Assembly: GCA_030737875.1 (NCBI GenBank)
Contig: CM060915.1
Location: forward strand, 898,879,177 to 898,943,176
Reading direction: 5' to 3'
Source of the DNA: Allium sativum
Taxonomy: Eukaryota; Streptophyta; Magnoliopsida; Asparagales; Amaryllidaceae
Length of the DNA: 64,000 bases
A program made the position numbers and the translations under genes. The notes below the pieces were generated by a model. It saw nothing but the letters and a program-made list of their open reading frames with translations. It ran no database searches and was not told the origin of the DNA. Shown piece by piece: positions 21,923 through 33,157 of the stretch. Each line of letters begins with the position of its first letter. Position 1 is the stretch's first letter.

Positions 21923-24900
21923 TGTAACACCCCGTGAATTCTATAACATTAAGCTTCACGAATTAAAGTATAATTAATTCAAAATGATGAAATCAAGGGA
22001 AATGGGTTACGCCATTGCGTTCGTCTCGGAAAAATACAGGAAATAGAGTCTGAGTTTTCGAAAATCGGATACCGTATGAAGAAGATATAGACGAACAAAG
22101 TTAGGCAGAAAAACCGAAAACAGTCCAGAATACACTGGCGCACTTGTGAAGTGCGCCAGTACAAAAATACACTGGCGCACCTGCCAAGTGCGCCCGTACA
22201 AATCCAGCACCGAATTTTGGAGTGTTCTGAGGTGACGTGTCTTCTTTTAAGTGGCTAGATGATGTGTATTCGAGCTGTGCGATTCTGATGACTTCTGGAC
22301 TGGTCTGAAGGCTATAAATCACCCTATTCACCTATAAAATAACACCTAGACCTAGCCTAAATCATACTATTTCATTTTAGCCTCAGGCCGCCGCCATTAA
22401 ACCTAGAGCTCTGAATTAAAAATACAAAGAATAAAATTATAGAAGATGGAGGACGATTCTTGAAGGCTACAACTAGAAGCTACAACAACTACGACGCTTT
22501 AGACAACGAATTTGGGACTATTTGATTTGGGATTTTTATTTGGATTATTTGCTTCATATTGTAAGTTCTATGTTACTTTTTAGGAAAAAACGCTAAAACA
22601 ATATGGACATGCCTTGAATTGAAACAGTATTTAGGAACTATTGTTAATCCATTGTTTATATTGTTTATCTTTGAATTATAATTTGGGGATATTGCTATGG
22701 CAACGTTGCAAGTTGAACTTGTCATGATTTTGATGTTGTCATGAATCACTTGGGCTTAATTGTTTGGCAAGTTGGACTAATACATGTCCATCTATGTTTA
22801 TTGAAATCTTTATGTTGATTAAACCATGCCTATGATGCAAATTAAACCATGGCTATGACTATTGATGGAATTATGCCTGTGATGTTAGTATACCCATCAT
22901 GATTAATGAAAAATTGGGTATTGCTAGGTTAAGATGAAAAGTTGGAATTATTATGTTTATAACGTTAGATATGTTAAAAATGCTAAATTGGAATCATTAT
23001 GTCTATAATGTTAGTTGAGAATCATTATGTTAAAAACGCTAAATTGAAATCATTATGTCTATAATGTTAGTTGAGAATCATTATGTTAAAAATGCTAAAT
23101 TGGAACCATTATGTTTATAATGTTAGTTGAGAATCATTATGTTAAGAACGCTAAATTGGAATCATTATATCTATAATGTTAGTTGAGAATCATTATGTTA
23201 GAAATGCTAAGTTGAAATCATTATGTCTATAATGTTAGTTGAGAATCATTATGTTAAAAATGCTAAATTGGAATCCACTATGTCAATTAGGATTACTATG
23301 CCTTTAATGTTTCATGTTTATAATAAAATTATTATTATGCCCGCAATGATTATTATGCCTATGATGAAAAATTGAAATCATCATGTTAAATTAAGTTGGA
23401 ATCATTACCATGCCAAGTTATCATCATGCTAGTATTGAAACCATGTGATATGTTATAGCCTGTTTATTATGCAAGTGATGTTGGGATTGTCACATATGCC
23501 TATCACATGTTTGGTGTTATTCCCCTTTATCTCTTGAATTGTTTATGCTTGTGAACGAAGTACGTTTATATACGTTGGGGATACGATTGGGTAGAATAGG
23601 CAAAACTTGAATTTATTATAATCATAAACCGTGAAATTTGGCATAAGTAGAACATGAAATATGGCATGAAAACTTGACTTGAACATGGCATAACTTGACT
23701 TTAAACATGCCTTAGTTGGGCACGAAGTTGACATATGAACATGATGTGGAAATAGAAAAATCTGATAAGAACATGAGCATGACTTTAGAAAACAAGAAAG
23801 TGGCCAACTCGAGGTTGGGTTGAGTTTGTAGTGTAAATCTGCCCGGAACCGCCCGGCAAATCCAGTGGCTACAAACAATAGGATCCAATGTGGGTAGTTG
23901 GTCACATCGCGCTTGAAACCCGAGGTTGGGTTGAGTTCGTAGCGTAAACCTGCCCGGAACCGCCCGGCAAATCCAGTGGCTACGAACAATAGGATCCAAT
24001 GTGAGTGGTTCGGTGCATTAACGAATCAATTAATGCTAATTAGGGTTAAGTCATGAACATGAAAAGACAACTTAACCAACTTGAATACGATTTGTAGGGC
24101 TAAGTCATGAACTTGAAAACGACAACACTTAGCCAACTAGACATGACACGTAGGCGGGTTAAGTCGTGAACTGAAATGACATACTTAACCATCTTGACAT
24201 GACTAGACTGGAAAAGGGATTAAGTCACGAATTACATGACTTAATCTGTTAGGCGGGTTAGGTCACGAATTACATGACCTAATCTATTAGGCGAAACCCT
24301 AGACACGACCCCTTTCAGCAGTAACCCTCTAGATGTATCAAGGTACCCTGGGGCTAGGTCGGGTGGGGCACGATTACTGGGATGATTGTAAGAGGTGAAC
24401 GACGGCAGTGGGGTACGCCAGTGTAGGTTCGGTGGACTACGATCGTGCACGTATCCGGGGCAGACATTGGGTATCCGTAGATTTATCTAGTGTCAGGGGT
24501 TGACACCCTAGGGCTGATACACCCGAAGGTGGACCCAGCACAGGTGACTACATTCGTGACTAGCCATATGACACGGACACTTGACGAGCTAGAACTTGTA
24601 GGGAGCCAATCGACTAGATAATCGCTCCGTAGGACCCCGTACTTGGGTCAGACCCCGTTTCAGGGTCATTTCATGACATTAGGCCGTGGGATTTATTTCG
24701 TGATTAACTTGTGGTATGGGCTTAGTATACTAGTACAGTCGATGCAACGAATCTTGAACATGTGATGCTTTACTTGACTTGTCTTGACTTATCCTGATCA
24801 CCTTAGTCTATCTTGTTCACCTTGACACCATTCTTAAGTTTAGTTCTAGTTCATACATGACAGGTTGTTTTAACCGTTTTTACACTGAAAGTCACTAGAA

Positions 24901-25330
24901 CTTACTCAGTCTTTATGACTGACCCTTTTCCTTTCGCCTCTTTTTCTTTCGTTCCCCTCCCAGGTTCTCAGGGAGGGAATACCGCAGCTTGATCAGTTTT
25001 CACATCCAGCTTGAAGAGAAAGAATGTATTGCTTGGATCTTTTCCGTTTTGGACTATGGCTTTGGACAGCAATTAGGGGACTTTTGTAGTTTATTTATGT
25101 TTTCTTCATGCTTCTTTAAATAATGTAATCAAGACAGTTATGATTTTGGGAAGTATTATGGCATGGTTTGTGTAACACGTATTTTGAAGAAATAAAAGTA
25201 GTTGTTTTCCGCTGTTCAAAAATATGTGTTATTATATCTGTCTTGTATATTTGTGACTTATACGTATAAACCTCCACCAAAATTAGGGCATTCCCTTTGA
25301 GAGTGACCCTAACGGAGGTGGAGTGTTTCA
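21923..25330 (+). mobile_element. 3' LTR of the nested gag-only element (3408 bp)
   Basis: Near-identical to 16802-20213 with scattered substitutions and small indels (for example a 13-nt loss near 24489). Contains the conserved box 22016-22078, TATA 22333-22340, putative intron 22561-24963, 56-bp repeats about 22980-23275, stem modules 23809-24002 and hairpin array about 24044-24285. Ends GGTGGAGTGTTTCA. Confidence 0.95.
23809..24002 (+). other. Doubled stem-loop module (3' LTR copy of nested element)
   Basis: Same arms as at 18679-18872, shifted by 5130 bp: outer TTGGGT 23815-23820 / ATCCAA 23883-23888, inner GTTTGTAG/CTACAAAC in module 1 and GTTCGTAG/CTACGAAC in module 2. Confidence 0.8.
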
Positions 25331-25335
25331 AAAGG
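25331..25335. repeat. TSD AAAGG, right copy of the nested element
   Basis: Follows the CA end of the 3' LTR. Removing the element and one AAAGG leaves the host RNase H frame uninterrupted across the join. Confidence 0.95.
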
Positions 25336-27074
25336 TGGATGGAATTCTCGGCATCTTATGACTTCGAGATAGCTTATACCCCTGGCAAGGGTAATGTTGT
25401 GGCTGATGCATTAAGCAGAAGTAGGTTGACTTTGAGTCCCTTGTTTGTTGAGATGAGGAGTCTAGAGTTCTTGGCAACCTTTGATTTCACACCGGCTGTT
25501 GAGTTGATGACGGGTTCTTTAGCATCCCTTGAGCTTAGACCTATGCTTCTTGATCAAGTTGGAGCTTCGCAGAAGGAAGATCCACAGATAGTCGAAGTCA
25601 TGGACAAGTTGATTCGTGGTGAGACGTCTAGTCACCTTGCTAGATATACTATTGATGATAAGTGTTGGCTAAGGCGTGATGGAAGGCTATGCGTTCCACA
25701 AGTAGGAGACTTGGTGCATAAAGTTCTCGAAGAAGCGCATCACTCGAAGATGACTATACATCCTGGAGGAGAAAAGATGTATAGGGACATGAAGCACATT
25801 TTCTTTTGGGCCGGAATGAAGAAAGATGTGGCAGAGTATGTTTCAAAGTGCATGGTGTGCCAACTAGTGAAAGCCGAGTCGAAGAAACCCGGTTGGCTGT
25901 TACATCCATTGGAGGTCCCGCAATGGAAGTGGGAGAGTATTTCTATGGATTTTGTGGATGGATTGCCTAGGTCAAGGAAAGGGAACACGAGCATGTGGGT
26001 CATAGTTGACAGACTTACGAAGAGTGCTCACTTCATTCCAGTAACGAGCAAGAGGACCGCATCATGGCTAGCATCTATTTATCTTCGAGAGATAGTGTGG
26101 TTGCATGGAGTTTCTTCTAGCATAGTTAGCGATCGTGACCCATTTTCACTAGCCAGTTCTGGAATAGTTTGCAAGAAGCGATGGGTACACGATTGAATCT
26201 GAGTACAGCCTATCACCCGCAGACGGATGGCCAAACCGAAAGGGTGAATAGAGTGCTAGAATATCTTTTGAGGCTTTGTGTTCTTGACTTTGGTGGTACT
26301 TGTGAAGACCACCTTCCTCATGTAGAGTTTGCTTATAATAATAGCTATCAAGCCAGCATAGGGATGGCACCATATGAAGCTTCGTATGGGAGGCCGTGTA
26401 GGTCACCATCTTGTTGGTGGGAGACAACGGATAGGCTTATACTTGGGCCCGATATGATACGGGACACATCCGAGAAAGTTGAATTGGTGAGAAGACGGAT
26501 GAAAGCGGCCCAAGACAGACAAAAATCCTATGCTGACAAGCGAAGGACAGATTTGGAATTCGAAGTTGGAGATATGGTTTTCGTGAAGGTTTCTCCTTTA
26601 CGTAATGTGGTTCATTTTGGAGCAGTTGGGAAGCTGGCACCAAGGTTCGTAGGACCCTTCCCTATCATAGAAAGAATTGGGAAGATGGCTTATAGGGTGG
26701 AATTGCACGAGAAGCTGGCCGGAGTGCATAATGTCTTTCATGTCTCGCATCTCCGAAAGTGCTTACATGAGTCCGCTGAGGTGGTTGAACCAAGCATTCT
26801 TGAAGACGTGGAGGTAGAGAAAGAGGCAACCTTGAGGAGAGCTCCGATTCGTATCTTGGGAACGGAGATCAAGAAGCTAAGAAATCGAGAAGTCAAATTG
26901 GTGAAAGTTCTGTGGAGTGAAGCCGAAGAGGATGCAACTTGGGAAACCGAGGAGAAGATGCGTGGGCTTTATCCATTTCTTTTTGAGGGTACATTCTCGA
27001 TCTCTTTTTCTTTTTTTAGCACATCTTCCCTTTTGCTATCCATATTTATCCTGTTTATCTTGTTATCTCGTTAA
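25336..27074 (+). pseudogene. Integrase with C-terminal chromodomain, frameshifted
   Basis: Continues the RNase H C-terminus (NVVADALSR), then the integrase HHCC zinc domain (EEAHHSKMTIHPGG ... CMVCQLVKAE). The catalytic core has the first Asp in SMDFVDGLPRSRKG, the second Asp in the SDRD motif, and Glu in TAYHPQTDGQTERVNRVLE. A frameshift near 26140-26150 (apparently one base lost after SDRDP) splits the protein into two frames, the second running from about 26155 to 27074. The C-terminal part has GKLAPRFVGPFPIIERIG and VHNVFHVSHLRKCL, and ends with a chromodomain (VKVLWSEAEEDATWETEEKM) that in active relatives directs insertion to heterochromatin. The open frame upstream of 25331 comes from the nested LTR and is chance. 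Confidence 0.93.
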
Positions 27075-27604
27075 ACTTGTCATGAGAACCTTAGGTAGAA
27101 ACCCTTTGGATGAAACATGTATTTGAAACATGTTATGCTTGATGTTTGCAAGTGGTTGCAAGTGTTTGAAAGTGGATACTCGTGGATGCATGATACACAT
27201 TAGGCACTAAGATCGGATCACACACTTTCATATTGCATATGCATGAGTGCTTATACTTATTCATGGATGAAACTTGTTATGCTATCACGTGGATGTTGCA
27301 TATGGATGAATGTTATGTGCACTTATGTAGAGATTATAAATTATGTTAGGATTTTGCATACATATGGACTCATTTCACTAACATACTTTGCATTAAGGGG
27401 GTTTACTAAATCAGTAACCGCCTGATTCTCGCATTAGATAAGTACATATACACACACCTTTGCATATAATCATACAACATTTAGAATTTGTTAAGGACAT
27501 TGACTGCACGTGGATGATGTTTTGAGTAGATGGATGATGGATGGTAGGATACGTTCTTCCTAACTTAGAGATTTCGGGGACGAAATCCTTTAAGGTGGGG
27601 AGGA
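27075..27604 (+). other. 3' UTR and polypurine tract of the host Ty3/gypsy element
   Basis: Same landmarks as 21427-21922: GAAACATGTATTTGAAACAT, a GCAAGTGGTTGCAAGTG motif, GAGATTTCGGGGACGAAATC, then the PPT TAAGGTGGGGAGGA (27591-27604). Confidence 0.85.
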
Positions 27605-27698
27605 TGTAACAACCCATATTTTGAATAACAAGTTATAACATAAATCAAGGCAGAATTAAATGATAAATTCTGAATCATGGGAAACGGGCTGTTCCTTT

Positions 27699-27761
27699 GC
27701 GTTCGTCTCGGAAAAATACGCGAAATAGAGTCCGAGTTTTCGAAAATCGGAGTCCGTATGA
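27699..27761 (+). other. Conserved LTR box, copy 4 of 6
   Basis: Intact version: CTCGGAAAAATACGCGAAAT, then AGAGTCCGAGTTTTCGAAAA and TCGGAGTCCGTATG. Sits about 95 bp from the LTR start, as in the other families. Confidence 0.85.
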
Positions 27762-27854
27762 CCCAGTTATGGCCCATAAAAGTTTTCAGAAAATTCAAAT
27801 TTAAAAACAGATTTCAAATTCAGCTGGGCAGGGCAGGCGGGAAAAATTCCCGCC

Positions 27855-27928
27855 ACCCCAAGTCGACCGGGGAGTCGACACACCCCAGGCTGTGTCGACT
27901 GCCCAGTCGACACCCCTGTCGACTTGGG
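27855..27928. repeat. Clustered GTCGAC palindromes after the conserved box
   Basis: Several AGTCGAC/GTCGACT and GTGTCGACT/AGTCGACAC arms in 74 bp, bounded by CCCAAGTCGAC and GTCGACTTGGG. Takes the place of the GCGCAC palindromes of the 3.4 kb LTR family. Confidence 0.8.
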
Positions 27929-28055
27929 TGGTCGGCCAGTCTGGCCTGGGTGCACCTGACTTGTTTCTCAAGACATGTTTGGAGGCTAGTGACGTGAATT
28001 AATGGCCCAGATCTGAATTAGGGTTAATCCTATGGTCTAAACTAACCTAATCATC

Positions 28056-28063
28056 TATAAAAA
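28056..28063 (+). promoter_or_regulatory. TATA box of the host 3' LTR
   Basis: TATAAAAA within CATCTATAAAAAGACCC, in the same place relative to the conserved box as in sister LTRs. Confidence 0.6.
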
Positions 28064-28365
28064 GACCCTAATACCTAGCCTAAATCATCATAAATCAATC
28101 CTACAACTAAACTATGCCAAAATGTTTAATCATGGCCTCCACCCTCTTGTCATAGCCTCCATCTTCATTCATATGAGAGTTCCTAAGCTTGTTTGAGAGT
28201 TTCAAAGCTTGATTCAAGGCCAAAGTTCAATCTTTCTTCATTAAAACAAGGATCTTTCTTCATATAATCAAAGGAGCTTCTGGGAGCTTGTATTCATTTG
28301 GGGTTTTTAGAGTTGCTAGTGGCTTCGTCTCAATCTTATTTTATTTTATAAGTCTTCATAGCATT

Positions 28366-30083
28366 GTAAGCCCTATACTACTCTTAGATTCTAACTATGA
28401 AGTTAAATATGACATGTTGCAAGTTTGAGTTGGGCCTAAGTATGATTTGTGTTTTGACTCTATCATGTTATGCATAAGATTTATTCTATGCATGTTTGTA
28501 AAGCTATCACCTTGACTTTGTGCATAGAAAGCTATGAGCTTTGATTCTATCATGTTATGCATAGGCTTATTCTATGCATGTTTATAAAGCTACCACCTTG
28601 ACTTTGTGCATAGAAAGCTATGAGCCTTGATTTGAAAATGTTGCATAGAAGCAACATAGAAACTCTCATAAACCTTGTGTTATCTTGCATATGATGTTAT
28701 ATGCGAATCACTTGCTATCATTCTATGTCATTTATGACCATGTTTCGTCTATTTTGCTAAAGATGATATTATGCATGTTTTGAGGCCTACAATGTAATAT
28801 GCAAGTTTATGAACACATTTTCCTCATATGCCACCATGTTTAACTTGTGTCCCAAACCTCATTAATTATGTCATGTTTCTAAGTTTCCCCCTTTGAGATC
28901 TATTTGTGTTTATGCGAACTTACATGCGATGGGGTTACGTTATGGGTAAACTAAAATAAAAACATGACTTGAAAAGATGACATGAAATATGACATGTGAT
29001 TATGCTTGAAACATGAACATGAACTTAGACATGACTTCTAGAAAACATGAGAATGGCCAACTCGAGGTTGGGTTGAGTTTGTAGCATAAATCTACCCGGA
29101 ACCGACCGGCTTAACTAGTGGCTACAAGCAATAGGACCCAATGTGAGTAGTTGGTCATGTTGCACTTGAAACCCGAGGTTAGACCAAGTTGTGGTGTAAA
29201 GCTACCCGGACCCGCCCGGCTTAACTAGTAACCACAACAAAGTCTAATGTGAGAGGTTGGGTGCATTAAAGTAATTAATGTCACATGATAGGGTTAAGTC
29301 ATGGACCACTTGAATACTTAACCAATTAAACACGATGGGTTGATAGGGTTAAGTCATGAACCTTGGGTACACTTAACCGACTTGATTGGGTAGGGTTAAC
29401 CACATTTAACCCGTTAGAAACCCTAGTTACGTGGTCCTTTTCACCAGTAACCCTCTTGATTGTATCATGATACCCTAGGGACTAGGCTAGGGTGGGGCAC
29501 GATTACTGGGCTGACATGTAAGCGACCAAAACGACGGCTGAGTAGGTGCGCCGGTGTAGGTTCAGGCGGACTATGGTCGTGCACATAGTCCGGAGTTGAA
29601 AAAGCAGACATGGTCACCCGTAGGTTTAGACTGTGCGTGCTAGATTTGTGTCCGTGTTTGGCACCCTGGGGCTTGATACACCCTGGGGTGGACCTAGCAC
29701 AGTTTGACTACACTTCGTGATTGGGCCGTATGACACCGACACTTGACGAGTAAGGCTTTTAGGGAGCCGATCAACTAGACCGTGTTGTTGGACCTTGATC
29801 TAGGTCATCTCGGGATATTGGGCCAAGATCGGGCCAAGGGATCATTTCTTGTTTATACTTGACATGGATTACTAGTACACACTTGGTGTAACTTAACCTT
29901 GTACATGCGATGCCACACTTGATCTACCTTTTCACCATGCCAGCTATCACCCTATGTTTCATCTCTGCTTTGCATGTCCAGTTAACTTTATTAGTTTTTA
30001 TACTAATAGTAAATAGGACTTACCAGTCTTTTTGACTGACCCGTTTTCTTTCGCCTCTTTTCTTCCGTCCCCCCCCCCCCCAG
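28366..30083 (+). other. Putative LTR intron, 2.8 kb LTR family
   Basis: GTAAGCCC at 28366. Branch-like GACTGACCC near 30034, then TTTCTTTCGCCTCTTTTCTT and a C-tract ending CAG at 30083. Inferred by analogy with the other LTRs. Confidence 0.45.
29062..29250 (+). other. Doubled stem-loop module (host LTR copy)
   Basis: Module 1: TTGGGT 29068-29073 / ACCCAA 29136-29141, inner GTTTGTAG 29077-29084 / CTACAAGC 29122-29129 (one G-U). Module 2: outer TTAGAC 29179-29184 / GTCTAA 29242-29247, inner GTTGTGG 29188-29194 / CCACAAC 29232-29238. Loops keep CTACCCGGA and CCGGCTTAACTAGT. Confidence 0.8.
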
Positions 30084-30436
30084 GTTTGCAGGGTGGGAAC
30101 ACTGGTACCTAGCTGGATCTTTAGCTGCTTTTCTAGATAGCTCATGTATGGTTTGGACTTGAGCATGCTATGGCTTTCTACTTTGGGGATAGTTACTTTA
30201 TGTCTTTTTCAGTTTTCAGTTTATGTTCTAGACTTTGTTGTGTGGGAAAATAATGACCAAGTACTTTGATGTAACTTGACTATGGTTTTGAAATGTTAGT
30301 TTTATCCGCTGCTTTACTACTCTGTTTTACTTATATGTTCTGTCTTGTGATATCTGCATGCATGTTTACCTCGTTTAACGCCCCTCCAAAGGCAGTGCAC
30401 TTGCAAGAGTGGCATTGGCGGAGGTGGGGTGTTACA

Positions 30437-30511
30437 TATAGCATGTAGGGGTTCTAAATTAGAATATGGTAAATAATGAGATGAGCTATATATTATTTGT
30501 AATCCTAGTCA
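30437..30511. repeat. Right flank of the truncated element: TATAGC repeat plus third copy of the local duplication
   Basis: TATAGC 30437-30442, then CATGTAGGGGTTCTAAATTA and the extension seen at about 16004-16066, with one G-to-A difference in the GAGATGAGCT(G/A)TATA stretch. Confidence 0.8.
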
Positions 30512-32428
30512 TGTAGCCATTTTAGAAGAAAGAGAAAATAAAAATTGAGAAGATCATGTAAATGCTCATTGGGTCTGTTGAATTAAAATGATAACAGTGT
30601 GAGAGCTCTTCATTTAGAAATTTATGGTGATATGTATCATACTTCCTACTTTTGTATTTAAATAATAAAAGTAATACATAGAATTGGACACATAATAAAA
30701 AAGGAGCTAACTAAAGCCAGAATAACCATCAATGCTTACTCTGTATCTTCTTAATACTTTTTCATCATATTTATATGTTAGTGTTAATAATAAATACATA
30801 TAACACCTTTTATTGTTAGCTACAATATTAATGACATGAAAATAAGTTTGGTTTTTTTGTAGAAAGAAGCAACCATGATAATGGAAACTAAAAATTTACA
30901 AATTTAGTAGTCGTGACTTTTTGGTATATTGCATTAGTAAAAGAAGACAAAAGTTTGACAAAACATATGAACAAACGAAGTAGTCAAATTTCCCATTTTC
31001 TCTCATATTTTTCTTTTGAGTTTCATAAATATAGAGTACTTAAGGAACAGCTGAAGAAAACAATAAATATTTAATAACATTTTGTAAGTATCTAAAATAC
31101 GTGGACATATCTTTTTGATATGTTTGTATATTTTTAGTTCAACTTCTATTTCCCAGTTAGACCTATATGAGCTTTAATCATCATCATTATCGCTTCCATC
31201 ATCATTATTATTATCAAAATTGCTAGAGAGCCAGAAAATAAACTTTTGGGCTGAATTGCGGCAAAGGTGAAAAGGGAGAACTGGCTAAAATTTGGTGTGG
31301 AGAGAGAATCTGACAATGGACAGAGGAAGAATGACAAATATACCCCCCCTGAATTCAATATGAGGGGTAAATTTCGGGCAAATTCGGGCCTATTTTAGTT
31401 CGGGCTCTCTAGCATCATTCTATTATTATAGTCCACGGGCGCTTCATCCAAAAGAAAACAATCAAATTTTTTTTTGATTCATTTCCATATTGAAATTGAA
31501 TTCTTGTGGTCTTGAACCATTTAAAACTTTCAAATAATCAATATTGCATTTTTTTTAAAAGGTCTAAGTTGAAAATCTGCTTGATTAGCTCTTATGAGTT
31601 TCTATAAAAGTGAGAAATTAGTAAAATGCAAAACCCTCGTAATTATTGATTAGTTAGCAGTTAGAGAACAAATAATTCTTCTCATCGGTTGGGAATAAAT
31701 TAGACTATATGTAAGATTCCATTTCATGTAAAAACTTATGGAGATTTATATAACAAAGTTTATAAATAAACAATAACTACTTGGTTGGCTAGTAATCATT
31801 TATATTTTTTGTTAATGGTGAGTTCTCTAACATTAGTATGAAGACGAAATGTCTTTATTTATATAAACCTAAGACATGCTTTATTTTAGTGTAGTATGTA
31901 AATTATCCGCATATTTTAAAGCCAATCCAAATTTTCAACATTTGGCTTCAATGCAGGTAAATAGCTATTATTTTAGTTTCCATAAGTTTTCTTTACTTGA
32001 TCTATCCACCATAATATTTTCTTTTTTATATTCCAAAATTGGTTAATTGATAGACTTGAATAATTAATTTTATTTCCTTTACTATTTTCAAATATGGCCT
32101 AATTACTTGATTCATCAAATCGTTTAATAATTTCATTCCTTTGTGTAGTGGTGGAGAATAACTGCAGCATGAGAAGTTAACACGTAAAAACCTCGCCGCA
32201 ATATATATTACGTATGGTTTCACATTTACATAATTCAAGCTAAAATAAATTTTTATAAATGACTCTTTTTTCTAATGTAAGAATCTAGAAAATAAGTCAA
32301 CACCTTTTAAAAGGCTTTGTTAAGCATAATTTAATACATCATTAAATGGAAACCATGTTATTATAGTAGCTTCATAACATGGAAAAAATTCAGCTAATAT
32401 GGATTTATGACCACAAATTCGCATGCTC

Positions 32429-32518
<90 letters not shown>

Positions 32519-33152
32519 TGCATCATAAGGTATGTTGCTAAATAACGCGGAGGAAAGAGCTAGTGTATAGATCGATACGCTTGTCTGCAAAACAAACTGT
32601 TTGGTTGAACTCATACCTATGACATATTGTAATTACTCTTTTGGTCTACTGATGATTGGAGATGTAAATAGTTAATTCTTAAAATATTCTTTAGATGTTT
32701 GGTGATTCTTAAAAAAACATGTAATCACTTTATGTTGTGAGGTGCTAATGACACTACGAAAAAAATCAAAATATCACACATGTCAAATCTAAAAGCATCA
32801 TTGGGTTTGTTTTGGACATTATTATAGGTACTCCGCTTTAAATAAGAGAAGACCAATTTTAAGAGGAATTTATTCAAAAGAGAAATTATTAACCTTAAAT
32901 AAGTATTTTGTATTTTAGTAAATTTCTTTCCTAACTGGCACAATTAAGAAACTAATTAAAAAGAAACTAAAATAAAAAAATGTCATTTCGCTAAAGACTA
33001 ACTAATCAAGCTATTCACTTTATTTTCCGTTTCATCCTAATTAACCAAATATTTGTCAAAGACTTGGACAAATTATAGTACCTATCCCATTTAAAGTAGA
33101 TTTATTTTCATTTTCAGTTGGCATCAAAACACAATTTTCTCCATTAAATGAT
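30512..33152. other. AT-rich intergenic DNA with one microsatellite
   Basis: No gene or mobile element recognised on either strand apart from the dinucleotide tract at 32431-32514. Open frames are short and lack family motifs. Confidence 0.5.
32431..32514. repeat. Compound (TA)n(TG)n microsatellite
   Basis: About 24 TA units followed by about 17 TG units. It produces artefactual His-Thr and Ile-Tyr frames on the minus strand. Confidence 0.97.
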
Positions 33153-33157
33153 AAAAT
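33153..33157. repeat. TSD AAAAT, left copy of the copia element
   Basis: AAAAT directly before the LTR at 33158, repeated at 38899-38903. Confidence 0.92.

Larger units (their letters stand above)
16802..25330 (+). mobile_element. Complete gag-only Ty3/gypsy element (TR-GAG-like), nested
   Basis: 5' LTR 16802-20213, PBS 20216-20227, gag 20398-21426, 3' UTR, PPT about 21909-21922, 3' LTR 21923-25330, 5-bp TSD AAAGG. The interior is only 1.7 kb and has no protease, RT, RNase H or integrase. Non-autonomous elements with an intact-looking gag and no pol are known in plants as TR-GAG. Shared PBS, knuckle wording and 3' UTR with the element it interrupts suggest it is an internally deleted relative mobilised by a Tekay-type partner. 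LTR differences appear to be only a few percent, so it is fairly young. Confidence 0.93.
16113..30436 (+). mobile_element. 5'-truncated chromodomain Ty3/gypsy element (Tekay lineage), host of a nested element
   Basis: Order: gag zinc knuckles, a deletion that removes protease and most of RT, the RT end with RNase H, the nested element 16802-25330, integrase with chromodomain, 3' UTR, PPT (27591-27604), and a 3' LTR (27605-30436). The 5' LTR, PBS and gag N-terminus are absent. The C-terminal chromodomain and RNase H/integrase wording place it among plant chromoviruses, most likely Tekay/Del. Lesions include a nonsense codon in RNase H, a frameshift in integrase and the internal deletion, so it is non-functional. 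Confidence 0.9.
27605..30436 (+). mobile_element. 3' LTR of the host Ty3/gypsy element (2832 bp)
   Basis: Runs from TGTAACAACCCATATTTT to GCGGAGGTGGGGTGTTACA. Contains the conserved box 27699-27761, GTCGAC palindromes about 27855-27928, TATA 28056-28063, donor-like GTAAG 28366, a direct ~100-bp duplication near 28451-28635 with TATGCAT hairpins, the doubled stem module 29062-29250, a larger fold at 29444-29509, and C-tract CAG 30068-30083. No matching 5' LTR is in the window. Confidence 0.92.

Noticed and set aside
25297..25335. N-terminal extension of the integrase frame
   Set aside because: These codons come from the nested element's LTR and TSD. The open frame across the junction is chance.
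32320..32614. His-Thr and Tyr-Ile repeat frames
   Set aside because: Translations of the (TA)n(TG)n microsatellite.
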